Positions 52,750-59,807 of a stretch of 64,000 bases of DNA are shown piece by piece. Position numbers and translations under genes: made by a program. Numbering within the stretch: position 1 is the first letter of the stretch; every line of letters begins with the position of its first letter. Origin of the DNA: Methylobacteriaceae bacterium (GTDB taxonomy: Bacteria; Pseudomonadota; Alphaproteobacteria; Rhizobiales; Beijerinckiaceae); NCBI GenBank assembly GCA_020638195.1, contig JACKJC010000004.1:310001-374000 (forward strand), given 5' to 3'. Below the pieces are notes generated by a model. The model was not told the origin of the DNA and ran no database searches. It saw only the letters and a program-made list of their open reading frames with translations.

Positions 52750-53295
52750 ATGAACGCGACGCTCCAGCAGACCCTGGCCGACTCGATCCGCACCATCCCG
52801 GACTATCCCAAGCCCGGCATCATGTTCCGCGACATCACCACCCTGCTCGGCGACGCCCGCGCCTTCCGCCGCGCGGTCGACGAACTCGTCCACCCCTGGG
52901 CGGGCGGGCGCATCGACAAGGTCGCCGGCATGGAGGCCCGCGGCTTCATTCTCGGCGGTGCGGTGGCCCATCAGCTCTCGGCCGGCTTCGTTCCGATCCG
53001 CAAGAAGGGCAAGCTGCCGCACGCCAAGGTGTCGATCGCCTATTCCTTGGAATACGGCATCGACGAGATGGAGATGCACGAGGACGCCGTGGCCAAGGGC
53101 GAGCGCGTCATTCTCGTCGACGATCTGATCGCCACCGGCGGCACGGCCGAGGGCGCGATCAAGCTGTTGCAGAAGATTGGCGCCAATGTCGTCGCCGCCT
53201 GCTTCGTGATCGACCTGCCCGACCTCGGCGGCGCGCAGAAAATCCGCGACCTCGGCGTTCCCGTCCGCACTCTCGTCTCATTCGGCGGCCATTGA
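52750..53295 (+). CDS. apt: Adenine phosphoribosyltransferase
   Basis: A 181-residue enzyme that salvages adenine to AMP with PRPP. The opening LADSIRTIPDYPKPGIMFRDITTLLGD, the AGMEARGFILGGAVAH segment and the PRPP motif VILVDDLIATGGTAEGAIKLL are all standard. With mtnP and prs nearby on the same strand, the window holds three steps of adenine and PRPP metabolism. A small membrane protein follows 2 bp after its stop codon. Confidence 0.96.
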   Translation: MNATLQQTLADSIRTIPDYPKPGIMFRDITTLLGDARAFRRAVDELVHPWAGGRIDKVAGMEARGFILGGAVAHQLSAGFVPIRKKGKLPHAKVSIAYSLEYGIDEMEMHEDAVAKGERVILVDDLIATGGTAEGAIKLLQKIGANVVAACFVIDLPDLGGAQKIRDLGVPVRTLVSFGGH

Positions 53296-53297
53296 AC

Positions 53298-53849
53298 ATG
53301 CTCGACACGCGAGGCGCCAAGGTGGGAAGCGAACTCGACCACGCCGATCAATACCGCATGTTGCGCGAGGAGATTCTCGAGCAGGTGCGCGACACGCGTC
53401 GGCTCGAGACGCTGACGCTGGGAGCGCTCGCGATCTTCTACACCTGGGTTCTCACGCATGGCGTCGCCGCCGGCGGCCGCGGGATCTACTGGCTGGCGCC
53501 GCTCATGGTGCTGCTGGCGGGCGTGCGCGCCTGGGTCGCTCTGTCGCGCATCGCGGAAATCGCCGCCTATCTGCGCGAGATCGAGATCGCCGCTTTCGGC
53601 CGCATCGCCGAACACGGCACGGTCCTCCTGCCGCGCCCCTCGATCCTCGACCAGAAATTCAAGCTGAGCGACCTCTGGCGCGCCGACATCCAGACCTATG
53701 CCGGCAATCCGCCCGGCTGGGAACAGCATGTCGAAGCCTACGGCTCGCGTCTCATCAGCCGCAGCGCGGTGGCCTTCTGGGCGCTGCTGTTTCTGTTCAC
53801 GCTGTTTGCCGCGATCCTGATGCCGGATCTGGCGACGCCGCAAGTCTGA
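53298..53849 (+). CDS. Hypothetical protein with membrane helices
   Basis: A 183-residue protein. The N-terminal 40 residues are charged (EEILEQVRDTRRLE); two helices follow (about residues 42-55 and 66-80); a soluble middle portion (RIAEIAAYLREIEIAAFGRIAEHG ... GWEQHVEAYGSRLIS) and a third helix (about 158-177) close it. The gene begins two bases after the apt stop codon, so the two are probably co-transcribed. Not a family I recognise. Confidence 0.65.
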   Translation: MLDTRGAKVGSELDHADQYRMLREEILEQVRDTRRLETLTLGALAIFYTWVLTHGVAAGGRGIYWLAPLMVLLAGVRAWVALSRIAEIAAYLREIEIAAFGRIAEHGTVLLPRPSILDQKFKLSDLWRADIQTYAGNPPGWEQHVEAYGSRLISRSAVAFWALLFLFTLFAAILMPDLATPQV

Positions 53850-53864
53850 CCGCGCCGCGCCGCT

Positions 53865-54809
53865 TCACTTCCACCCCAGCGTCTTCTTCATGAAATCGAC
53901 CGAGCGCATCGCCGAGTAGCGCGCCATGGAGCGATCGGTGGCGAAGACATAGACATGGCCCTGGCGCGGCGTGAAATCCGCGTCGAAGAACATGTCGTCC
54001 ACCCTCACCCCGAGTTTCCTCAGACGCGCCGCGAAGGCGCGCGACTGGTCCTCGAAATCGTCGTCGTTGCCGGCGGTGACGAAAGTCGGCGGGAAAGCGG
54101 GCGTCACATAGCGCGCGACCGAAAAGGTCGCGAATTTCTTGTCGGCGCGAAACGTCCGCGTGCCTGCGTAATGCGCCAGCGGCCCGCCGAGCTTCGACGT
54201 GATCGGACCGGAAAAACCCATTGTCGCGAGATCGTAGGCGCCGCTGTAGAGAAGCGCGCCCCGCAATTCGCGCGCGGCGATCGTCGGCTTCACGCCCATC
54301 CGCCGCGCATAGGCGGGCGAAGTCGCGACGGCCGCAACCTGCGCCGCGATCTGCGCGCCGGCCGAATCCCCGGCAATGAAAAGGCGCACAGGATCGACGT
54401 GCAGGCGCGCCGCCTCGCGCTTGAGATAGGCGAAGGCCTCGAAGGCCTGCCGTACCGGCGTCGGATAGATCGCCTTCGGCGGCAGGCTGTAGTCCATCGC
54501 GGCCACCGCAAATCCGCCCGCCGCGAGCGTCGCGGCGTATTTCGCGACATAATCCTTGCTGCCGCCAGCCCAGCCGCCGCCGTGAATCCACAGCACCGTC
54601 GGCAACGGCCGGCCGGAGCCTGCCAGCGACTTCGGCAGATAGAGATCGAGCCTGGCGTCGTCTCCCGCGCCATAGGATATGTCGCGCTGGACGGAGACAT
54701 TGTCGGGCGTATCGCTCGCCGCGCGCACGACGCCGGGCGCGAGCAGCCACGCGAGTGCGAAAAGAATCGCACCCATGCGCGCGCGGATCGATGACAGCTG
54801 GCCGGTCAT
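53865..54809 (-). CDS. Secreted alpha/beta-hydrolase (esterase/lipase)
   Basis: A 314-residue serine hydrolase of the hormone-sensitive-lipase-like group. A signal peptide covers residues 1-30. The oxyanion motif HGGGW (76-80) follows PTVLWI; the nucleophile is Ser149 in IAGDSAGAQIAAQ. The acid is likely Asp in TAGNDDDFEDQ and the base His in FTPRQGHVYVF. Substrates are probably short acyl esters or lactones. It is a stand-alone minus-strand gene; the TPM-domain gene upstream is 41 bp away and may be in the same operon. Confidence 0.85.
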   Translation of the reverse strand: MTGQLSSIRARMGAILFALAWLLAPGVVRAASDTPDNVSVQRDISYGAGDDARLDLYLPKSLAGSGRPLPTVLWIHGGGWAGGSKDYVAKYAATLAAGGFAVAAMDYSLPPKAIYPTPVRQAFEAFAYLKREAARLHVDPVRLFIAGDSAGAQIAAQVAAVATSPAYARRMGVKPTIAARELRGALLYSGAYDLATMGFSGPITSKLGGPLAHYAGTRTFRADKKFATFSVARYVTPAFPPTFVTAGNDDDFEDQSRAFAARLRKLGVRVDDMFFDADFTPRQGHVYVFATDRSMARYSAMRSVDFMKKTLGWK

Positions 54810-54850
54810 GCCACGAAGATGGACGCGCGCGCCCCTGCGATCAACCGCGC

Positions 54851-55792
54851 TCAATCGTTCGACCCGCCGCCGCCGAAATCGCCGCCGCCGCCGGAATCCC
54901 CGCTCGAGGAACTGCTGCTCGAACTGGACGACCAGTCGCTGCCGGAATCCGAGCTGGACGAACCGCCTCCGCCCGGCCTCACCGGCAGCGGCCTTGCGAG
55001 CCAGCTCCAGCGCGGCGAGGCCTTGATGCGTGGCCCGAGGCCGGGGATGGCGAGCAGGATCGATTGCAGGATCGACAGGGCGACCATCGCGAGCACGACG
55101 AAGAACAGCGCCATGACAGAGACGAAGACGAGGACGAGAAGCGCCTTGCCCGCGAAAACGACGATCTTCCAGAAAAGCGAATCCTGATCTTCGTGAGCGC
55201 GGCCGGCGTTGGGCGCGACGATCGTCTTGCCGACGACGTCGAGAACGCCATCGACGCCGGCTGCCGCAGCCTGCGTCCATTGGCGCGCCTGCAGGTGGCG
55301 CTCCATGCGGTTCTGGATGATGAGCCGGCTGATGGCGTCGGTCAGCACGCCTTCGAGCCCATAGCCGACCTCGATGCGCGCCTTGCGCTCGTTGGCCGCG
55401 ATCAGCAGCAGCACGCCGTCGTTGCGCCCGGCATGGCCGATGCGCCAGGCCCGCGCGCGCGCGATGGCGTCTTCCGCGATCGACCCCTTGGTCACCCCGG
55501 CGATGGTCGCCACGACGACCTGCGGCCCGTCGGCGCGATAGAGCGCGCGCAGGCGTTCGTTCAATTGCGCACGCACGCCGGGATCGATCAGATGCGCCTC
55601 GTCCATCACATAGGAGGTCATTTTCGGCGGCGCGCTGGCGCGCTCGGCCTCCTGCTGGCTCTTGAGATAGCGGATGATCCCGATCATCGCCGCGAAGAGC
55701 AGCAGCGCGCCCAGGAAGATCGCCTGCGCCTTGCGCGTCTGGCTCACCCCGGCGCGGCCGCCGGCCCGTGAGTTTGCGGCTGTCTTGTTCAT
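54851..55792 (-). CDS. TPM-domain membrane protein (YgcG-like)
   Basis: A 313-residue protein. One N-terminal helix (about residues 22-40) is followed by a TPM domain (about 60-195): YVMDEAHLIDPGVRAQLNERLRALYRADGPQVVVAT, then NDGVLLLIAANERKARIEVGYGLEGVLTDAISR. Two helices (about 220-255) and a low-complexity tail of Ser and Gly (SSSSSSGDSGGGGDFGGGG) follow. TPM proteins are linked to photosystem II repair in plants and to phosphatase or metalloprotein roles in bacteria; function here unknown. It overlaps the next gene's start by four bases. Confidence 0.87.
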   Translation of the reverse strand: MNKTAANSRAGGRAGVSQTRKAQAIFLGALLLFAAMIGIIRYLKSQQEAERASAPPKMTSYVMDEAHLIDPGVRAQLNERLRALYRADGPQVVVATIAGVTKGSIAEDAIARARAWRIGHAGRNDGVLLLIAANERKARIEVGYGLEGVLTDAISRLIIQNRMERHLQARQWTQAAAAGVDGVLDVVGKTIVAPNAGRAHEDQDSLFWKIVVFAGKALLVLVFVSVMALFFVVLAMVALSILQSILLAIPGLGPRIKASPRWSWLARPLPVRPGGGGSSSSDSGSDWSSSSSSSSSSGDSGGGGDFGGGGSND

Positions 55793-56298
55793 CGACGCTG
55801 CGGCGAGTCCTTGTCGCAGGTGAATCTCGGCGTCGCTTCATCGGCGACCGCACGCGCCCGCTCGTTGGCGCCCGGCTTGCCGCCGTCGACGATCGCGACG
55901 ACGCAAGAGGACATCTTGCCTTCGAGCTTGTAGACGACGAGCGCGCTGCGGAAGGGGCCGCCGATCGCCTTGCCGATGTCGTAGCGCAGGATGGCGGCGA
56001 ACGGTTTGCCTGCCGCCTTGCGCCACTCCACCGTCTCCTTCGGGAAATAGAATTCGCCGAGTTGCGTCTCGCCGCGCGCGCCCTTCTCGCCGAAGGAGAC
56101 GAAGGCGGCGTCGGCGCCATTGTTGATGTCGACGACAATGCCGTCCGGCCCGTTGCAGCGACGCATGACCACGTCGTCTTCCTCGGCCGTCTTGCGGCAC
56201 TTCTCCCAGTCGAATTTCGTGTAGGCGCTGTCGGCCGCCGCGGCGCTGTCAGCCGCGAAAACCCCGATCAGGCAGGCAAGTAAAATCGTCGCGCGCAT
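55789..56298 (-). CDS. Periplasmic protein of unknown function
   Basis: A 169-residue exported protein: signal peptide residues 1-23, then WEKCRKTAEEDDVVMRRCNGPDGIVVDINNGADAAFVSFG and MSSCVVAIVDGGKPGANERARAVADEATPRFTCDKD. Four Cys residues, in pairs that could form disulfides, and no catalytic motif I recognise. Its stop overlaps the start of the TPM-domain gene, so the two are in one operon; the TPM gene follows. Confidence 0.6.
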   Translation of the reverse strand: MRATILLACLIGVFAADSAAAADSAYTKFDWEKCRKTAEEDDVVMRRCNGPDGIVVDINNGADAAFVSFGEKGARGETQLGEFYFPKETVEWRKAAGKPFAAILRYDIGKAIGGPFRSALVVYKLEGKMSSCVVAIVDGGKPGANERARAVADEATPRFTCDKDSPQRR

Positions 56299-56365
56299 GC
56301 GCCCCTCCAGCTGCGCGCACTCTTCTCCGCCCACGCGCCCGACGCCGTGCGCGGGCGCACGCGCC

Positions 56366-57394
56366 TCATTCGCCGCGCATGCGGATGAAGCCGGAGCCGC
56401 GGAATTCGAACACCAGCTCGCCGTTCTGGTTGACGCCCGTATTGTGATTGAACACCAGCCCCCAGCCGGGCTTCGACGTCGCGCGCTTGTCGATGATCTG
56501 CGTCGCGTAGGTGATCGTGTCGCCCACCAACACGGGCTTGTTCCAGCGCAGATGGATGAAGCCGGGCGATGGCCCGCCCTGCGGCGTCTCTATGCGCTGC
56601 GCCCGCAAATCCGCCTGCACGCGATCGCGGGTCGCCACGACGTTCTTCATCCACAGGCACGCCGTTTGCCAGCCAGACGCGGCGAGCCGGCCGAAATGCG
56701 TCTTGGCGGCCTCGGCCTCGTCCAGATGAAAGCGCTGCGGATCGAACTGGCTCGCGAAGTCGATGATGTTCTCTTTCGTGAAGGTCTCCCGGCCGAGCTC
56801 GATATAGGCGCCGACCTGCAGATCCTCGAGATAGCCGGCGAAGGGACGGGCGCGGCCCTCGGCCGCCACGCGCGGCAGGGCGTGGGTGGGATGGGGAACT
56901 TTCGGCTGAGGCGCGGCCTCCGCGACTTCGGCCAGCGCGCGCGCGGGATCGCGCGGCGAGATCAGCTGCGTATGCTTCTGGCGCGCAATGACCTCGCCCT
57001 TCTGGTTCAGCGCCTCGATCTCCATCGAGACGAGCCCCATTTCCGGGCGGTTGCGCGATACGCGCTTGTGCAGGATCGTGCGGCGCAGCGTCAGCCGGTC
57101 GCCTGGACGCAGCGGCTTTTCCCAGCGCAATTCGTCGATCCCCGGCGCGCCGAGCGAGGCGGTGCGCGACAGCCATTGATCGAAATTGACCCGCATCATC
57201 AGGGCGCAGGTGTGCCAGCCCGAGGCGCAGAGCCCGCCGAGCATCGAATGCTTCGCGGCTTCCTCGTCGAGATGGAAGGGCTGCGGATCGTAGGCGGCCG
57301 CGAACCGGATGATCTCGTCTTTCGTGATCGCGTTATCCGCATGGAACTCGGCGACCGAGCCGGGAACGAAATCTTCGTAGTAATATTCGGGCAT
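56366..57394 (-). CDS. Tandem MaoC-like hot-dog dehydratase
   Basis: A 342-residue protein made of two MaoC-type hot-dog domains. The first (about residues 1-155) has FAAAYDPQPFHLDEEAAKHSMLGGL with Asp36 and His41; the second (about 195-342) has FASQFDPQRFHLDEAEAAKTHFGRL, the same pair. MaoC proteins hydrate enoyl-CoA or act in polyhydroxyalkanoate and branched-chain acyl-CoA pathways. Fused double domains usually act as one hot-dog unit. It is stand-alone and divergent from the Crp/Fnr gene. Confidence 0.92.
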   Translation of the reverse strand: MPEYYYEDFVPGSVAEFHADNAITKDEIIRFAAAYDPQPFHLDEEAAKHSMLGGLCASGWHTCALMMRVNFDQWLSRTASLGAPGIDELRWEKPLRPGDRLTLRRTILHKRVSRNRPEMGLVSMEIEALNQKGEVIARQKHTQLISPRDPARALAEVAEAAPQPKVPHPTHALPRVAAEGRARPFAGYLEDLQVGAYIELGRETFTKENIIDFASQFDPQRFHLDEAEAAKTHFGRLAASGWQTACLWMKNVVATRDRVQADLRAQRIETPQGGPSPGFIHLRWNKPVLVGDTITYATQIIDKRATSKPGWGLVFNHNTGVNQNGELVFEFRGSGFIRMRGE

Positions 57395-57492
57395 GGGCGT
57401 CCTGACAGGCGCTTGCGGGCGGGTTCTCCGTCGATTAGCCCAAGGGCGCGCGGCTGCAAACACTTCAGCCCGTCGGATTGCGGGGAGCAGGC

Positions 57493-58173
57493 ATGAACGC
57501 AGGGCCGCGCGGGGCGGAAAACAGAAGCTGGATCGACGGCCTGCCCGGTCTCGCCGCGCTCGAGCCGGAGGCGCGCGCGCTGGTCGCGGACCTCCAGCCG
57601 ATGGAGATCGAGGCCGGGCGCACGCTGTTTTCGCCGGGCGCCGCCTGCTCGGGTTTCGCCGTCGTGCTGGCGGGCTCGGTGCGCGTCGGCCTCAATTCGG
57701 AATCGGGCCGCGCGCTGGTCCTCTACCGCGTCGGCGCGGACGAAGTCTGCGTGCAGACAACGCTCTGCCTGATGGCGGGCCAGGATTATTCGGCGGAAGG
57801 CGTCACCGAGACGAATGTTGCGCTCGTCATGATCCCCGCCGCGCGCTTCGACCGGCTGATCGCCATGTCGAAGGTCTTCCGCACGTTCGTCTTCCAGCGT
57901 TTCGGCGCCCGCCTGCAGGATATCAGCAGGCTGCTCGAAACCGTCGCCTTCGCCCGGATCGATTCCCGCCTCGCGCAGGTCCTGCTGGCGCGGGCGGATA
58001 CGGCGGGCCGCGTGGCGGCGACCCATCAGGCGCTGGCGGAGGAAGTCGGCACGGCGCGCGAAGTGGTGAGCCGCCAGCTCGACGCGCTGGCCAAGGCCGG
58101 GCTGGTGCGCACCGCACGCGGCGAGGTCACGCTCCTCGACCGCGCCGCGCTCGAGGCGCGCGGCGCTTTGTGA
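57493..58173 (+). CDS. Crp/Fnr-family regulator with paired cysteines
   Basis: A 226-residue regulator: an N-terminal cyclic-nucleotide-binding-like domain (about residues 15-135; SVRVGLNSESGRALVLYRVGADE) and a C-terminal helix-turn-helix (about 165-215; HQALAEEVGTAREVVSRQLDALAKAGLVR). The FNR iron-sulfur cluster motif is absent, but DEVCVQTTLCLMAGQ carries Cys86 and Cys92 close together, and Cys52 is nearby. This suggests redox or thiol sensing. The ATG at 57493 follows GGGGAGCAG. The next gene downstream encodes a DUF2892 membrane protein, a common neighbour. Confidence 0.89.
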   Translation: MNAGPRGAENRSWIDGLPGLAALEPEARALVADLQPMEIEAGRTLFSPGAACSGFAVVLAGSVRVGLNSESGRALVLYRVGADEVCVQTTLCLMAGQDYSAEGVTETNVALVMIPAARFDRLIAMSKVFRTFVFQRFGARLQDISRLLETVAFARIDSRLAQVLLARADTAGRVAATHQALAEEVGTAREVVSRQLDALAKAGLVRTARGEVTLLDRAALEARGAL

Positions 58174-58183
58174 CTTGATCACA
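58169..58183 (+). promoter_or_regulatory. Candidate Crp/Fnr-type operator upstream of the DUF2892 gene
   Basis: TGTGA, 5 bp, TCACA forms a symmetric palindrome spanning the stop codon of the Crp/Fnr gene. E. coli CRP sites have a 6-bp gap, so this may be a site for the local paralogue. Also present nearby is a TTGAT half site. It lies 56 bp before the DUF2892 ATG. Confidence 0.4.
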
Positions 58184-58238
58184 GACGGGCCAGACGCGAT
58201 GCTCTAGGCATGACAGGGTCCAACAAGGGAGTTCCCCC

Positions 58239-58433
58239 ATGTCCTTCAATGTCGGAGGCATCGACCGCATCCTGCGCGTCATCGTCGGCCTCGTCCTGAT
58301 TTCGCTCGTCTTCGTCGGCCCGAAGACCATGTGGGGCTGGATCGGCGTGATCCCGCTCTTCACCGGTCTGTTCCGTTTCTGCCCAGCCTATACGCTGCTC
58401 GGCATGAACACCTGCCCGATGAAGAAGAGCTGA
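58239..58433 (+). CDS. DUF2892-family small membrane protein
   Basis: A 64-residue protein with two helices (about residues 11-27 and 33-46) typical of DUF2892 (YgaP-like inner-membrane part). The C-terminal end carries Cys48 and Cys59 in FRFCPAYTLLGMNTCPM, well conserved in the family. In YgaP-type proteins a rhodanese domain is fused to this unit, linking it to sulfur transfer. Here the rhodanese part is missing. It follows the Crp/Fnr gene, likely its regulated target. Confidence 0.87.
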   Translation: MSFNVGGIDRILRVIVGLVLISLVFVGPKTMWGWIGVIPLFTGLFRFCPAYTLLGMNTCPMKKS

Positions 58434-58437
58434 CCTT

Positions 58438-58890
58438 TCAGGCCTTCCACCGATCGGCGGCTGCGTCGTCGGCGTCTTTCGCCGCGACCCAGTCGCCGCT
58501 CGTGCCGTCCTTGCGATGCTCCTTCTTCCAGAAGGGCGCGCGGGTCTTCAGGTAATCCATCAGGAACTCGGCCGCCGCGAAGGCGGCCACGCGATGCGCC
58601 GAGGCCGTGACGACAAGCACGATGTCCTCGCCCGGCGCGATCTTGCCGTAGCGATGGATCGCGGTCGCGCCCATCAGCGGCCAGCGCGCCTGCGCTTCCG
58701 CCACAACGCGCGAAATCTCCTCTTCCGCCATGCCGGGATAATGCTCGAGCTCGAGCGCCGCCAGCGTCCCGCCCTCGTCGCGGCACAGGCCGACAAAAGT
58801 GACGACTGCGCCGACATCGGCGCGCCCCGCCGTCAGCGCGCGGGCTTCGGCGGCGGCGTCGAAGGGTTCGGACTGGACGCGGACGGCCAC
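58438..58890 (-). CDS. moaE: Molybdopterin synthase catalytic subunit
   Basis: A 150-residue MoaE subunit that takes sulfur from MoaD to convert cyclic pyranopterin monophosphate into molybdopterin. VVTFVGLCRDEGGTLAALELEHYPGMAEEEI and the region with the catalytic Lys near YLKTRAPFWKKEHRKDGTSGDWVAAKD are the family landmarks. It follows moaD by 7 bp. The product supports molybdoenzymes such as the MsrP encoded at 20 kb. Confidence 0.96.
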   Translation of the reverse strand: MAVRVQSEPFDAAAEARALTAGRADVGAVVTFVGLCRDEGGTLAALELEHYPGMAEEEISRVVAEAQARWPLMGATAIHRYGKIAPGEDIVLVVTASAHRVAAFAAAEFLMDYLKTRAPFWKKEHRKDGTSGDWVAAKDADDAAADRWKA

Positions 58891-58897
58891 GAAAACC

Positions 58898-59149
58898 TCA
58901 GCCTCCCGTCATCGGCGGAAAGAAGGCGATCTCCTTCGCCCCCGCGATCAGCGCGTCATGCTTCACATGCTTGCGGTCGATCGCGGCGCGGATCGCCCTG
59001 GCGTTTTCGAAGGCATAGGCATAGTTCTCGCCGCGCGAAACCAGCCAGCCGATGAGATCGCCAACGGTGCGCACCTCGGCCGGCGGGGCGATCTCCTCGT
59101 CGGTCGCGCCGACGCGCTCGCGCACCCAGGCGAAATAGACGCACTTCAC
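58898..59149 (-). CDS. moaD: Molybdopterin synthase sulfur-carrier subunit
   Basis: An 83-residue ubiquitin-like carrier ending in the double glycine (PPMTGG) that is activated by MoeB-type enzymes to carry the thiocarboxylate. The beta-grasp core YFAWVRERVGATDEEIAPP and IAFFPPMTGG match. Its gene lies between pgsA (1 bp gap) and moaE, forming a compact operon. Confidence 0.95.
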   Translation of the reverse strand: MKCVYFAWVRERVGATDEEIAPPAEVRTVGDLIGWLVSRGENYAYAFENARAIRAAIDRKHVKHDALIAGAKEIAFFPPMTGG

Positions 59150-59150
59150 A

Positions 59151-59747
59151 TCATTCCTCCGTCACGTGCTTCAGCCCGGCCTTCATATAGTCCCAGCCGG
59201 TATAGAGCGTGAGGGCGGCGGAAAGACAGAGAAGGTAGAGGCCGATCGTACGCGTGCCGTGCAGGATCGGCTCGCCGGCGTCGCCGACGATCAGGAAGCC
59301 GAGCGCTATCATCTGCACCGTCGTCTTCCATTTGGCGACCGCGCTGACAGGCAGCGGCACCTTCAACTCCGCCAGGAATTCGCGCAGGCCGGAAACAAGA
59401 ATTTCGCGGCACAGGATGACGATCGCCGCCCAGATCCACCAGCTTTCGATCGTATGGTTGGCGACCGCCATCATCAGCACGGCCGCGACCAACAGCTTGT
59501 CGGCGATCGGGTCCAGCATCCGGCCCATGGACGATTGCAGCTTCCAGGCGCGCGCGAGATAGCCGTCGAAGAAATCGGTCACGCCCGCGGCGGTGAAAAC
59601 GCCGAGCGCCGCCCAGCGCATCCAGAATTCGTCCGGCCAGAACATCAGCGCGACCACCACCGGGACCGCGAGGACGCGGCCATAGGTCAATATATTGGGC
59701 AGCGCCAGCATGTGATTCTTGCGGCGCGGCGCTGTGGTCTCGGACAT
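59151..59747 (-). CDS. pgsA: CDP-diacylglycerol-glycerol-3-phosphate 3-phosphatidyltransferase
   Basis: A 198-residue membrane enzyme of the CDP-alcohol phosphotransferase family that makes phosphatidylglycerophosphate. The motif D-x2-DG-x2-AR-x8-G-x3-D-x3-D is seen as DFFDGYLARAWKLQSSMGRM followed by LDPIADKL. LPNILTYGRVLAVPVVVALMF is the first helix. It lies 60 bp after uvrC and 1 bp before moaD. The ATG at 59747 gives MSETTAPRRKNHMLALPN. Confidence 0.95.
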   Translation of the reverse strand: MSETTAPRRKNHMLALPNILTYGRVLAVPVVVALMFWPDEFWMRWAALGVFTAAGVTDFFDGYLARAWKLQSSMGRMLDPIADKLLVAAVLMMAVANHTIESWWIWAAIVILCREILVSGLREFLAELKVPLPVSAVAKWKTTVQMIALGFLIVGDAGEPILHGTRTIGLYLLCLSAALTLYTGWDYMKAGLKHVTEE

Positions 59748-59807
59748 TTGGCGAGGGAACACGCCCGCGTGCGGCGCGTCAATCAAAAGCTGCCGCTCGC
59801 GCCCGCT

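Noticed and set aside
53865..56138. A 757-residue minus-strand frame covering three genes
   Set aside because: Only the last 314 residues, from 54809, match the esterase; the rest is the TPM-domain and hypothetical genes read in a different frame.
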